NCBI GenBank assembly: GCA_964573715.1
Contig: CAZNKR010000003.1
Coordinates: 6,401 to 70,400, forward strand
Length of the DNA: 64,000 bases
Reading direction: 5' to 3'
Source: SVEL01 sp964573715
GTDB lineage: Bacteria > Bacillota > Clostridia > Lachnospirales > Lachnospiraceae
The position numbers were made by a program, and so were the translations under genes. Positions 16,522-25,332 of this stretch are shown one piece after another. Numbering within the stretch: position 1 is the first letter of the stretch; each line of letters starts with the position of its first letter. The notes beneath the pieces were generated by a model. It searched no databases and was not told where the DNA came from. It saw nothing but the letters and a program-made list of their open reading frames with translations.

Positions 16522-17139
16522 TTATTCTACACTGATATTATCTTTAATTTTTTCAAACGCTGCTTCCTTTATTCCAGAAACATTCATAATGTCTTCTATG
16601 GATAAAAAAGCTCCAACTGTATCTCTGTATGTAATGATACTTTCAGCTCTAGACTCTCCAATACCTGAAAGGGTCATAAGCTGTTCTTTAGTTGCTGTGT
16701 TTATATTAATAAGAGAATTTCCATCGTCACTGGTATCTAAGGTATAGCTTTCACCAATGGCATATACATGAATATGGTCACCATCCTTAAGCTTTTGGGC
16801 CATATTTATGCTTTTCTCATCAGCATCATTGGCTAATCCTCCTGCTAATTCTATGGCTACATAAATTCTACTATCAATAGGAAGTTCATATACACCTGGA
16901 GTAATAACTTTTCCTGTAACGTACACATAAATCATATCAAGGGTTTGAATATCCTTAGTATTTAACTCTTCATCCTTTTTGGATTCGTACTTACTAGTTG
17001 ATGATTCTTCCCCATCACCAACAGTATCATAGGCATCAACAGATATATCCTTATTGAAATAGGAACAACTATAAAAAAATCCTGCAACTACAACTAATAG
17101 TCCTACCATTACATACTTAAATTTGTATATATATTTCAT
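16522..17139 (-). CDS. comEA: ComEA-like helix-hairpin-helix DNA-binding protein
   Basis: About 205 residues from the ATG at 17139, preceded by GGAGG. An N-terminal membrane helix (about 8-27) anchors it outside the cell. An SLBB domain follows (IYVYVTGKVITPGVYELP), then a C-terminal double helix-hairpin-helix (LININTATKEQLMTLSGIG ... IEDIMNVSGIK). ComEA binds double-stranded DNA outside the membrane and hands it to ComEC, which is encoded further along this strand. Pilus genes needed for transformation are not in the window. Confidence 0.92.
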   Translation of the reverse strand: MKYIYKFKYVMVGLLVVVAGFFYSCSYFNKDISVDAYDTVGDGEESSTSKYESKKDEELNTKDIQTLDMIYVYVTGKVITPGVYELPIDSRIYVAIELAGGLANDADEKSINMAQKLKDGDHIHVYAIGESYTLDTSDDGNSLININTATKEQLMTLSGIGESRAESIITYRDTVGAFLSIEDIMNVSGIKEAAFEKIKDNISVE

Positions 17140-17230
17140 TAAACCTCCGTAAAGGCTTCTCACAAATACACTCTCTAATTCTACATAACTTTGATAGAAT
17201 TTACAACCATAAAATCATTATTATTTTCCT

Positions 17231-17403
17231 TTATTTTTCCATTCTAAATAAAACAAAGCCGGCAATAGCAAAAGCCACTCCTATTGCTTTTCTCCACTCA
17301 AATGGTTGCTTATCCACACTCCAGCTGCTTTAGTAACCTCAGTATTAAATACTCCCTGTATACTCATTAGTGCACCTGATATTAATGCCACAATATATCC
17401 CAA
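17231..17403 (-). pseudogene. DMT-superfamily (YdcZ/DUF606-type) transporter remnant
   Basis: An AGGAGG is followed by a TTG start at 17403 and GYIVALISGALMSIQGVFN, the first helix of YdcZ-type small drug/metabolite transporters. That frame ends at a TAG soon after. In another frame, the last stretch before a TAA at 17231 encodes VDKQPFEWRKAIGVAFAIAG, the conserved last helix of the same family. About 85 residues of the usual 145 are missing between them and the frames no longer match. It is an unambiguous two-ended relic of one gene. It accounts for most of the space between comEA and the next gene. Confidence 0.82.
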
Positions 17404-17550
17404 CACAGCCTCCTAAATAACATTTTTATTTAGTATAAACATATAAAAAATAATTATTCATTACTCAAGGCTTAAAAATGTTAATTATTCGTGGAACATC
17501 TTTAAGCAAGAAGAAACACTCTTGGCGGGTTACTTCTTGCATATATCAAA

Positions 17551-17576
17551 AATAGGAGACTAATCAGTCTCCTATT
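17551..17576 (-). terminator. Terminator of the solute-binding protein gene
   Basis: AATAGGAGACT (17551-17561) pairs with AGTCTCCTATT (17566-17576) around a 4-base loop, with a short T run on the minus strand. A second, looser stem GCAAGAAG/CTTCTTGC (17506-17513, 17533-17540) lies just beyond. Confidence 0.82.
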
Positions 17577-17617
17577 ATGTTGTACTATATATCCTATGTC
17601 TTTATTCTAAATATTTA

Positions 17618-18907
17618 TTAGTTAATGCGTTCAGAATAATTTTGTTGAAGCTTGTCCAAACTTTCTTTAATATCATCACCTTGCCAAATACCTTTTAATG
17701 CTGATTCCATGATTAAATAGTAATCCTCGGTAATAAGTAAATTAGGCATCATGATAGAATCCTCATATGCAGTGTAGAATTCTTTAACATGTTCATTGTC
17801 ATATTCAATATTTCTTTTACATGAAATAATACCACAAATTTCATACATATTTTTGGCATACTCATTAGAAATAAAATCAGCTAATGCAATGGAATCTTCA
17901 TGATTTTGGCTACGTGGATTAACAGCTAAAATATCCGTATAGGATAATCCACTACATTTAATATCATCTGTTAAATCCGGCATACCAAATACAGAATAAT
18001 CAATCTCCGTCTGTGATATAGATTTAATGATATCTGTACTAGCAAGGACAAAAACAGTTTCTCCTTTTGCAAATCCATCAATCACATGTGCATAGGTATT
18101 TTCATTTGTAGGAGAGAAGTAATCCTTAAGTAATAAATACTTTGAGGCCGCCTCTACTGCCTGATCATTATTCATATCAACCTTAACCTTATCTCCATCC
18201 TTAAAGCTAATATAAGAACCTATAAATCCATAATTATATAAAAGTGAATTAACATCCCAATCTAAAATACCTCTTATTTTTGAATGGTCAATATCATCCT
18301 TTGTTTCTTCCAAAGAAGCATCATCACCTAAAGCATCCTCTGACTTGTCATTAAAGCTATCTGCGTATGCTTTTATATCCTCAAAGGTATTAATTGTATC
18401 TTTTGAATAAGTATTGTTAACCACAAATGCAGAAACATCAAAGCCTAAAGGATATCCATACATTTCTGTACCATAGCTAACTTCCATAATAGCATTGTTG
18501 GCGTAATTGTCTTTGTTGTATGTCTTTGTATTGTAATTTGGCTCTAATATACCTAATAAATAGGCCTTTTCCAAATATTCACTACCCATTATAAACATGT
18601 CTGGGCCTTCTCCGTTAAGAGACTTATCCTTAATGTAATCAAAATATCCAGTATCTGAAATAAAAGTAATATTTACATTAAACTCACTACCTGTTTGCTT
18701 TTTGTATGCATCCACCGCCTGTTCAATGTAATCCTTATACTTACTATAGGTATACCAGATTTGGATTGTTTCATCTTTTTGTGATTCAATACTTTCTTCC
18801 GACTTCTTTTCTTCCTCTAGAATGACTTTCTTGTGAGAAATTGCCGTATTAATAATTATGGCACCAATAAGACACATTGCAACTGCAGCGATAATTCTAC
18901 TTTTCAA
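17618..18907 (-). CDS. Extracellular solute-binding protein (ABC transporter family 1)
   Basis: The 429 residues start with an N-terminal hydrophobic helix (about 5-24). A charged linker follows, then a type 1 solute-binding fold beginning IQIWYTYSKYKDYIEQAVDAY with GPDMFIMGSEYLEKA. No proper lipobox is visible; the only Cys of the helix is too early. The protein is probably held by an uncleaved anchor. It has no permease or ATPase neighbours. It lies 34 bp downstream of argD, so it may be co-transcribed with arginine genes. The ligand is unknown; family members mostly bind sugars, oligopeptides or polyamines. Confidence 0.82.
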   Translation of the reverse strand: MKSRIIAAVAMCLIGAIIINTAISHKKVILEEEKKSEESIESQKDETIQIWYTYSKYKDYIEQAVDAYKKQTGSEFNVNITFISDTGYFDYIKDKSLNGEGPDMFIMGSEYLEKAYLLGILEPNYNTKTYNKDNYANNAIMEVSYGTEMYGYPLGFDVSAFVVNNTYSKDTINTFEDIKAYADSFNDKSEDALGDDASLEETKDDIDHSKIRGILDWDVNSLLYNYGFIGSYISFKDGDKVKVDMNNDQAVEAASKYLLLKDYFSPTNENTYAHVIDGFAKGETVFVLASTDIIKSISQTEIDYSVFGMPDLTDDIKCSGLSYTDILAVNPRSQNHEDSIALADFISNEYAKNMYEICGIISCKRNIEYDNEHVKEFYTAYEDSIMMPNLLITEDYYLIMESALKGIWQGDDIKESLDKLQQNYSERIN

Positions 18908-18941
18908 AATGCTACCTCCAGGATATTAGATACCTCAAATG

Positions 18942-20123
18942 TTATAATGATTTCTTTAAAATGTCAATCATCTTATCCACATTATCCTTTGTGATAATGA
19001 GAGGTGGTACCATACGTAAAACATCACTTCCAGCAGAAATAACTATAAGTCCATTTTCAATAGAACGCTTAACTGTTTCGCCCACAGGTGTTGTAAGAAC
19101 AAGTCCTTGCATTAAGCCTTTTCCTCTACGAGCTGTAACATTATCAAATTCTTCAACTATCTCATCAAGCTTCTCTTCAAGATATTTAGAAATTTCATTT
19201 ACGTGGTCTAAAAGATTACTCTCTACAAACATGTCAAAAACCTTGCTAACAGCAGCACATGCTAATGGATTTCCGCCATATGTTGTTCCGTGGTCCCCTG
19301 GAACCATAGCAGCTGCAATTTTTTCTTTGGCAGCAAATGCTCCAACTGGTATACCACATCCTAGTGCTTTAGCTACAGTTATAACATCTGGTACTACATT
19401 ATAATGTTCGTAAGCAAACATCTTTCCAGTTCTGCCCATTCCACACTGAATTTCATCACAAATCATTACTATATCATGTTCATCACAAAGCTTTCTTACT
19501 CCTTGAATAAACTCATCTGTAGCTGGGTATATTCCACCTTCGCCTTGAACTGTTTCAAAAATAATAGCACAGGTTTTTTCGTTAATTAAATCTTTTACAC
19601 TTTGTAAATCATTAAACTTTGCAAATTTCACTCCACCAATAAGTGGCTTAAATGGCTCTTGATAATGGGCATTTCCTGTAACCGATAAAGCGCCTAAGCT
19701 TCTTCCATGAAAAGAATGTTCCATAGCTATGATTTCATGGTCGGTATTTCCATCCTTTAAATATGCATATTTTCTTGCCAATTTAATTGCGCCTTCAATA
19801 GCCTCAGTTCCAGAATTAGTAAAAAATATTCTATCCATTTTTGATGCAGCTGTAAGCTTTGTTGCCGCTTCAATAGCTGGTACATTGTAATATAAATTAG
19901 AAGTATGAATGATTTTATCTATCTGGTTTTTAAGTGCATCATTATACTCTTTATTGTTATATCCAAAAGCAAAAACTGCAATACCTGCCGCAAAATCAAG
20001 GTACTCTTTTCCATCAGTATCGTATAGATATACACCATCACCCTTTTCTAATACAAGGTTAAATCTATTATATGTGTGTAGAAGAACCTTATTGGCATCT
20101 TCTATATATTTTTCTTTTTTCAT
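18942..20123 (-). CDS. argD: Acetylornithine aminotransferase
   Basis: A PLP enzyme converting N-acetylglutamate semialdehyde to N-acetylornithine in arginine synthesis. The 393 residues show class III aminotransferase motifs: FTNSGTEAIEGAIKLARKY, DEIQCGMGRTGK, the PLP lysine in ITVAKALGCGIPVGAF and HGTTYGGNPLA. It begins 9 bp after argB with AGGAG ahead of the ATG, so argB-argD are an operon. The related ornithine and GABA aminotransferases are less likely in this context. Confidence 0.95.
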   Translation of the reverse strand: MKKEKYIEDANKVLLHTYNRFNLVLEKGDGVYLYDTDGKEYLDFAAGIAVFAFGYNNKEYNDALKNQIDKIIHTSNLYYNVPAIEAATKLTAASKMDRIFFTNSGTEAIEGAIKLARKYAYLKDGNTDHEIIAMEHSFHGRSLGALSVTGNAHYQEPFKPLIGGVKFAKFNDLQSVKDLINEKTCAIIFETVQGEGGIYPATDEFIQGVRKLCDEHDIVMICDEIQCGMGRTGKMFAYEHYNVVPDVITVAKALGCGIPVGAFAAKEKIAAAMVPGDHGTTYGGNPLACAAVSKVFDMFVESNLLDHVNEISKYLEEKLDEIVEEFDNVTARRGKGLMQGLVLTTPVGETVKRSIENGLIVISAGSDVLRMVPPLIITKDNVDKMIDILKKSL

Positions 20124-20132
20124 ACTAATCTC

Positions 20133-21035
20133 CTAATCTTCTACATAAAACTTTTCTTCATTATCATCTAATATAGCAGTTCCAATGCCTTTATTTGTAA
20201 ATATCTCAAGTAATAGGCAATGAAGAATACGGCCATCGAGAATATGTACTCGTGAAACACCATTTTCAATGGCATCTATACAATTGTTAATTTTTGGAAG
20301 CATGCCACCACCAATGTTTCCACTTTCCATCAATTTTTTTGCTTCTGTTACACATAATTCTGAAATAAGTGTAGCTGGATCCTTTGGGTCTTTATAAACG
20401 CCTTCAATATCAGTAAGAAAAGCAAGCTTTTCTGCTTTTACTTCTCTAGCTATTGCGCAAGCAACATCGTCTGCATTGATGTTGTATGTGTGGAAGCTGT
20501 CATCCATTCCAATTGGACTAACAATAGGAAGATAATCATTTTCAATTAAATCATACAAAATTTTTGCATCAACATTTACTATATCTCCAACGTATCCAAT
20601 GTCTTCACCCTTTGAAAGCTTCTTTTTACATGTAAGTAGTTTGCCATCTTTACCACTAATACTAATAGCCTTAACGCCAAGTTCCTCAACCATAGCCACT
20701 AGCTGTTTTGAGATTTTTCCTAAAACCATCTCGGCTATTTCCATAGTGTCCTCATCTGTTACACGAAGGCCGTTAACAAATTTAGGCTCCTTACCAGACA
20801 TGCTAACCCATTTGCTGATTTCTTTGCCGCCACCATGAACAATAATCGGTTTAAATCCAACTAATTTAAGTACAGTTACATCTTTAATAACATTTCTTTT
20901 TATTTCTTCATCTATCATTGCGCTTCCGCCATATTTTACAACTATAATTTTTCGATTAAACTTCTGTATATATGGTAACGCTTCAATTAATACATTAGCT
21001 TTTTCCTGATATTTTTTCATTTCTTTTTCTAACAT
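20133..21035 (-). CDS. argB: Acetylglutamate kinase
   Basis: Phosphorylates N-acetylglutamate, the second step of arginine synthesis and the usual feedback target. About 300 residues from the ATG at 21035, which has GGAGG five bases upstream; the open frame continues to 21119 but without a better start. Motifs include IIVVKYGGSAMIDEE (phosphate-binding), IVHGGGKEISKW, ININADDVACAIA and GGMLPKINNCIDAIENGVSR. argC and argJ are not in the window. argG is divergent, with a possible ArgR site in between. Confidence 0.96.
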   Translation of the reverse strand: MLEKEMKKYQEKANVLIEALPYIQKFNRKIIVVKYGGSAMIDEEIKRNVIKDVTVLKLVGFKPIIVHGGGKEISKWVSMSGKEPKFVNGLRVTDEDTMEIAEMVLGKISKQLVAMVEELGVKAISISGKDGKLLTCKKKLSKGEDIGYVGDIVNVDAKILYDLIENDYLPIVSPIGMDDSFHTYNINADDVACAIAREVKAEKLAFLTDIEGVYKDPKDPATLISELCVTEAKKLMESGNIGGGMLPKINNCIDAIENGVSRVHILDGRILHCLLLEIFTNKGIGTAILDDNEEKFYVED

Positions 21036-21150
21036 AATATCCTCCATCACATTTATTCTATATATAACAGCGTCTTTCGACGCTTTAATAAATATACAAC
21101 ATAAAACCAATATATGCAACCTTTTTTACTTTTTTTCGATTTATTCACTC

Positions 21151-21169
21151 TATGCAAAAAATATTCATA
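21151..21169. promoter_or_regulatory. Candidate ArgR (ARG) box
   Basis: TATGCAAAAAATATTCATA is an imperfect palindrome (half-sites TATGCA and TTCATA) with the AT-rich centre typical of ARG boxes. A looser second copy (TTCATAAATAATTATACA) overlaps its right end. It lies between argB and argG, upstream of both. The match is by eye. Confidence 0.45.
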
Positions 21170-21202
21170 AATAATTATACAAAAAATATTTTAAAAAAGT
21201 AC

Positions 21203-21231
21203 TTGCACATTCTTTGTTGATAATGTATATT
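21203..21231 (+). promoter_or_regulatory. argG promoter
   Basis: TTGCAC at 21203-21208, a 17-base spacer, TATATT at 21226-21231. The argG ATG lies about 60 bases further on. Confidence 0.7.
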
Positions 21232-21294
21232 TATTTTTGAAATAAACAGCATTAGTCTAATGTTGCTTTAATATATTATAGGAGGACATATAAA

Positions 21295-22518
21295 ATGAAA
21301 GAAAAAGTTATTTTAGCCTACTCAGGCGGCCTTGACACCACAGCCATTATTCCATGGTTAAAGGAGAATTTTGATTATGATGTAGTATGTTGTTGTATCG
21401 ATTGCGGACAAGAAAGTGAACTTGATGGTTTAGAAGAAAGAGCTAAATTGTCTGGTGCTACAAAATTATACATAGAAGATATTGTTGATGAATTCTGTGA
21501 TGATTATATTGTTCCTTGCGTTCAGGCTCATTCAGTATATGAGAACAAGTATTTACTTGGCACTTCTATGGCTCGTCCTGGTATTGCTAAAAGACTTGTT
21601 GAAATCGCTCGTAAAGAAGGCGCTACTGCTATTTGTCATGGTGCTACAGGTAAAGGAAATGACCAGATTCGATTTGAACTTGGAATAAAAGCTCTTGCTC
21701 CAGACCTTAAGATTATTGCTCCTTGGAGAATGACAGATGTTTGGACAATGCAGTCTAGAGAAGACGAAATTGAATATTGTAAGCAGCACGGAATTAACCT
21801 TCCATTCTCTGCTGATTCAAGCTATAGCCGTGACCGTAACTTATGGCATATCAGTCATGAAGGTCTTGAATTAGAAGATCCTGCAAATGAACCAAATTAT
21901 GATCATTTATTAGTATTAGGTGTTTCACCTGAAAAAGCTCCTGAAGAAGGCGAATATGTTACTATGACATTTGAAAAAGGTGTTCCTACTTCAGTTAATG
22001 GCAAAAAAATGAAGGTTTCAGATATTATTAAAGAATTAAATACTCTCGGTGGAAAACATGGTGTTGGTATTATTGATATCGTTGAAAACCGTGTTGTTGG
22101 TATGAAGTCTCGTGGTGTTTATGAAACTCCAGGCGGAACTATTCTTATGGAAGCTCATCAGCAGCTTGAAGAACTTGTTCTTGATAGAGCAACTTATGAA
22201 GTAAAGAAAGAAATGGGCGATAAATTTGCTCAAATCGTTTACGAAGGAAAATGGTTTACTCCACTTCGTGAAGCTATTCAGGCATTCATAGAAGTTACAC
22301 AGCAGTATGTAACTGGTGAAGTTAAATTCAAGCTATACAAAGGTAATATTATCAAAGCTGGAACAACATCTCCATATTCACTTTATAGTGAATCTCTTGC
22401 AAGCTTTACTACTGGTGAACTTTATGATCATCATGATGCAGAAGGCTTCATCAACTTATTTGGTCTTCCACTTAAGGTTCGTGCAATGAAGATGGCTGAA
22501 GTTGAAAAAAATAAGTAA
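21295..22518 (+). CDS. argG: Argininosuccinate synthase
   Basis: Joins citrulline and aspartate with ATP in the penultimate arginine step. The 407 residues begin with the PP-loop LAYSGGLDTTAIIPWL. They contain CHGATGKGNDQIRFE and NLWHISHEGLELEDP, all diagnostic. A TAGGAGGA ribosome site lies nine bases before the ATG. It is a single gene here; argH is not seen. A bidirectional terminator follows. Confidence 0.98.
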   Translation: MKEKVILAYSGGLDTTAIIPWLKENFDYDVVCCCIDCGQESELDGLEERAKLSGATKLYIEDIVDEFCDDYIVPCVQAHSVYENKYLLGTSMARPGIAKRLVEIARKEGATAICHGATGKGNDQIRFELGIKALAPDLKIIAPWRMTDVWTMQSREDEIEYCKQHGINLPFSADSSYSRDRNLWHISHEGLELEDPANEPNYDHLLVLGVSPEKAPEEGEYVTMTFEKGVPTSVNGKKMKVSDIIKELNTLGGKHGVGIIDIVENRVVGMKSRGVYETPGGTILMEAHQQLEELVLDRATYEVKKEMGDKFAQIVYEGKWFTPLREAIQAFIEVTQQYVTGEVKFKLYKGNIIKAGTTSPYSLYSESLASFTTGELYDHHDAEGFINLFGLPLKVRAMKMAEVEKNK

Positions 22519-22519
22519 T

Positions 22520-22541
22520 TTTAAATTGAATTCAATTTAAA
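22520..22541. repeat. Perfect 22-bp palindrome
   Basis: The sequence TTTAAATTGAA and its exact mirror meet with no loop, centred on GAATTC, starting two bases after the argG stop codon. With no loop it is a poor RNA hairpin and looks more like a protein-binding or cleavage site; chance in AT-rich DNA is possible. Confidence 0.85.
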
Positions 22542-22548
22542 CTATAAA

Positions 22549-22599
22549 AATACCACATATGAAAAGCATCTATTTGATACTTCTTCAATATGTGGTATT
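22549..22599. terminator. Bidirectional terminator between argG and folA
   Basis: AATACCACATAT (22549-22560) and ATATGTGGTATT (22588-22599) form a 12-bp stem around a 27-base loop. It sits between two converging genes, with T or A tracts on both sides. Confidence 0.78.
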
Positions 22600-22607
22600 T
22601 ATTTATG

Positions 22608-23096
22608 CTATTTTCTTTTATAGGTTCTAAAATAATATTCTACATCAAAATATGTTTGTTCTTCACTTTCATCTTCAAGTCTCCACTCATCATCCTCATC
22701 TAAATTCGGAAAATGTGTATCAGCCTGATATGAATAATCAATATATGTAACATAGGCTGTATCTACATATGGAAGCATTTGATTATATATACTTTCTCCT
22801 CCAATTACATATACATTTTCTGCTTTATACTGCTTCGCCATATCTAATGCTTCTTCTACACTGTGAACAATAATGGCACCTTCACATGTAAAGGATTTGT
22901 CATGTGTAATAACTATATTTACTCTGTTTTTCAAAGGTCTGCCATTTGGAAAGCTAAGCAATGTATTCTTTCCCATAATAATAACATTACCCATAGTGGT
23001 TTCTCTAAAGAACTTCATATCATCTGGAATACTAATTAATAATTTGTTTTGGTAACCAATACCCCATTTCTTATCAACTGCTACTATTAAATTCAT
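22608..23096 (-). CDS. folA: Dihydrofolate reductase
   Basis: Regenerates tetrahydrofolate used up by thymidylate synthase. The 162 residues begin MNLIVAVDKKWGIGYQNKLL and include IIMGKNTLLSFPNGRPLKNR and VYVIGGESIYNQMLPYVD, the cofactor- and substrate-binding motifs. The AGGAGG ribosome site overlaps the thyA stop codon 8 bp upstream, a tight thyA-folA operon that matches the shared biochemistry. Confidence 0.96.
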   Translation of the reverse strand: MNLIVAVDKKWGIGYQNKLLISIPDDMKFFRETTMGNVIIMGKNTLLSFPNGRPLKNRVNIVITHDKSFTCEGAIIVHSVEEALDMAKQYKAENVYVIGGESIYNQMLPYVDTAYVTYIDYSYQADTHFPNLDEDDEWRLEDESEEQTYFDVEYYFRTYKRK

Positions 23097-23104
23097 GTTT
23101 CCTC

Positions 23105-23935
23105 CTAAACTGCTACAGGAATATTTTTCACCTGTGGTCCTGTAACATAGTTATCTAAACGTACATCATCCGTTGTAAAATCATAAAAATCTTTTATTTC
23201 TGGATTGAGCCAAAATGTAGGGGCTTCATAAGTAGGTCTTTCAATAAGCTCCTTAATAATAGGTATATGTCTGTCATAAATATGTGCATCTGCAATAACA
23301 TGTACTAATTCTCCCGGCTTATATCCACATACTTGAGCAAGCATATGAATCAGAACAGCATATTGACATACATTCCAATTATTCGCTGCAAGGATATCCT
23401 GAGAACGCTGATTAAGAATGGCATTTAATCTATCTCCAGTTACATTAAATGTCATACTATATGCACATGGATACAAATTCATTTCAGCTAAATCCTGATG
23501 AACATAAATATTCGTCATAATTCTTCTACTGTATGGATTATTCTTCAAATCATAAATAACTCTATCCACTTGGTCCATCATGCCCTCTTTATATTGATGT
23601 TTGACCTGCATCTGATATCCATAAGCCTTTCCAATGGAACCATTTTTATCTGCCCAACTATCCCAAATATGACTATGAAGGTCATTAACATTATTTGATT
23701 TTTTTTGCCAAATCCACAATAGTTCATCAACACAAGATTTAATAGCTGTTTTACGTAAAGTAAAAGCTGGAAATTCCTTTGAAAGATCATATCTATTAAC
23801 TACACCAAACTTCTTAATAGTATAAGCGTAAGAACCATCTTCCCACTTTGGTCTAACTTTTTCACCCTCTGTGCTGCATCCATTCTCCAAGATATCCTTG
23901 CACATGTCTATAAATACATTATCTGCGTAACTCAT
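23105..23935 (-). CDS. thyA: Thymidylate synthase (ThyA)
   Basis: Methylates dUMP to dTMP using methylene-tetrahydrofolate. At 276 residues it resembles the Bacillus subtilis ThyA branch more than the common E. coli type: LLWIWQKKSNNVNDL near the start and HIYDRHIP near the end. The catalytic Cys is in YPCAYSM, and the dUMP-binding Arg/Ser in NQRSQDI. The substitution ILAANNWN where most enzymes have an MALGLPFN-like segment is noticeable. It is upstream of folA in one operon. Confidence 0.93.
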   Translation of the reverse strand: MSYADNVFIDMCKDILENGCSTEGEKVRPKWEDGSYAYTIKKFGVVNRYDLSKEFPAFTLRKTAIKSCVDELLWIWQKKSNNVNDLHSHIWDSWADKNGSIGKAYGYQMQVKHQYKEGMMDQVDRVIYDLKNNPYSRRIMTNIYVHQDLAEMNLYPCAYSMTFNVTGDRLNAILNQRSQDILAANNWNVCQYAVLIHMLAQVCGYKPGELVHVIADAHIYDRHIPIIKELIERPTYEAPTFWLNPEIKDFYDFTTDDVRLDNYVTGPQVKNIPVAV

Positions 23936-23996
23936 ATTTGTCCACCTTTCTAAAATATATAGGTTATTATATCTGATTAATTATAAGACGTAAACA

Positions 23997-25247
23997 CTAT
24001 ATTCTTCCTACAATCTCATTTGGAACATTTGCTTTTACTAATATTCCCTGGGCAACATATTCTTCACTAATGAGCTGTCCGTATTTTCTGATAATTTGAA
24101 TCTTTCCAGCCTCATTATATGCATATACTTTTTCAATGTATACACTACGTTCTTTTAATATTTCCTCAATAGCATCAATAAGATTTGTTATTCCATCCCC
24201 TGGCTTAATAGATGTCTTTAAAATATATTTAGCTCTTTCATCTTTAATAATAATATTTGAAGAATCATCTAAAATCTTATCCTGCTTATTTAACAATGTA
24301 ATTATATCCTTTTCTCCAACCTTTAGCTGGTCTAAGGTTTCATAAACAACATCTAAATGTCTTAAAGCATGTGGATTTGAAGCATCTAGAACATGAATAA
24401 TAATATCTGCATACTTCGCCTCTTCTAGAGTTGATCTAAATGCATCAATCAAATGATGTGGCAGTTTTCTAATAAATCCAACTGTATCTGTAAGTAAAAT
24501 TTCCTGTCCCGATGGTAATTTGTAGTTTCTAGTTGTGGGGTCAAGCGTAGCAAATAACTTATCTTCCTCCAAAACAGCGGCATCAGTTAATTTATTAAGA
24601 AGTGTTGATTTGCCTGCGTTTGTATATCCAACAATAGAAACAACAGGAATAGTATTTTCGTTTCTTTTATTTCTTGATAGCTCTCTGTGCTTCTCCATAT
24701 CTTGAATATCTCGTTTAAGCTCCGCAATACGATCTGAAATAAGACGTCTATCAATTTCAAGCTTTTTCTCACCTGGTCCCCTTGTTCCAATTCCACCACC
24801 TAGTCTAGACAGTGAACTACGTAGTCCAACCAATCTTGCCGAACGATATTTTAGCTGGGCAAGTTCAACTTGAATTTTGCCTTCCTTTGTAAGTGCTCTA
24901 GCTGCAAATATATCAAGAATAACTAAAGTTCTATCCATAACCTTTATGTCTAATGCTTCTTCTAAGTTTTTAAGCTGTGCAGGAGAAAGCTCATCATCGC
25001 AGACTATACCAGTAGCTTCTAGAGTATTTGCGTATTCCTTTAGTTCCTCAATTTTTCCTTTGCCAAGGTAAGTACCGCTTTCAACTCTATCTCTATTTTG
25101 AACAAGTTTACCCACGCAAACAGCCCCGGCTGTCTCTACTAATTCTTCGAGTTCATCCAGGGATTTAAAAGTTTCTGCTTCATCTTTTGTACATACAGCA
25201 ACAAGTATCACTCGTTCCTGTTCTTCCTTTATATCATATAATTTCAT
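23997..25247 (-). CDS. hflX: GTPase HflX
   Basis: A ribosome-associated GTPase that splits stalled 70S ribosomes. About 416 residues from the ATG at 25247 with AGAGGT upstream; the frame is open to 25325 without a better start. The N-terminal HflX domain contains GKGKIEELKEYA and DDELSPAQLKNLE. The Gly-rich linker is RLGGGIGTRGPGEKKLEIDRR, and the G domain has G1 GYTNAGKSTLLN, G3 DTVGFIRKLPHHL and G4 NKQD. A single gene between thyA and a regulator relic. Confidence 0.95.
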   Translation of the reverse strand: MKLYDIKEEQERVILVAVCTKDEAETFKSLDELEELVETAGAVCVGKLVQNRDRVESGTYLGKGKIEELKEYANTLEATGIVCDDELSPAQLKNLEEALDIKVMDRTLVILDIFAARALTKEGKIQVELAQLKYRSARLVGLRSSLSRLGGGIGTRGPGEKKLEIDRRLISDRIAELKRDIQDMEKHRELSRNKRNENTIPVVSIVGYTNAGKSTLLNKLTDAAVLEEDKLFATLDPTTRNYKLPSGQEILLTDTVGFIRKLPHHLIDAFRSTLEEAKYADIIIHVLDASNPHALRHLDVVYETLDQLKVGEKDIITLLNKQDKILDDSSNIIIKDERAKYILKTSIKPGDGITNLIDAIEEILKERSVYIEKVYAYNEAGKIQIIRKYGQLISEEYVAQGILVKANVPNEIVGRI

Positions 25248-25332
25248 TATTACCTCTTCTAATAATATATTGATAAATGGTATTAGAACCTTTATTATTC
25301 TACTATCATTTGTAAAAATATTCACGTCAATA

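Noticed and set aside
21036..21119. N-terminal extension of ArgB
   Set aside because: A GGAGG site is placed correctly for the ATG at 21035, and the extension has no similarity to acetylglutamate kinases.
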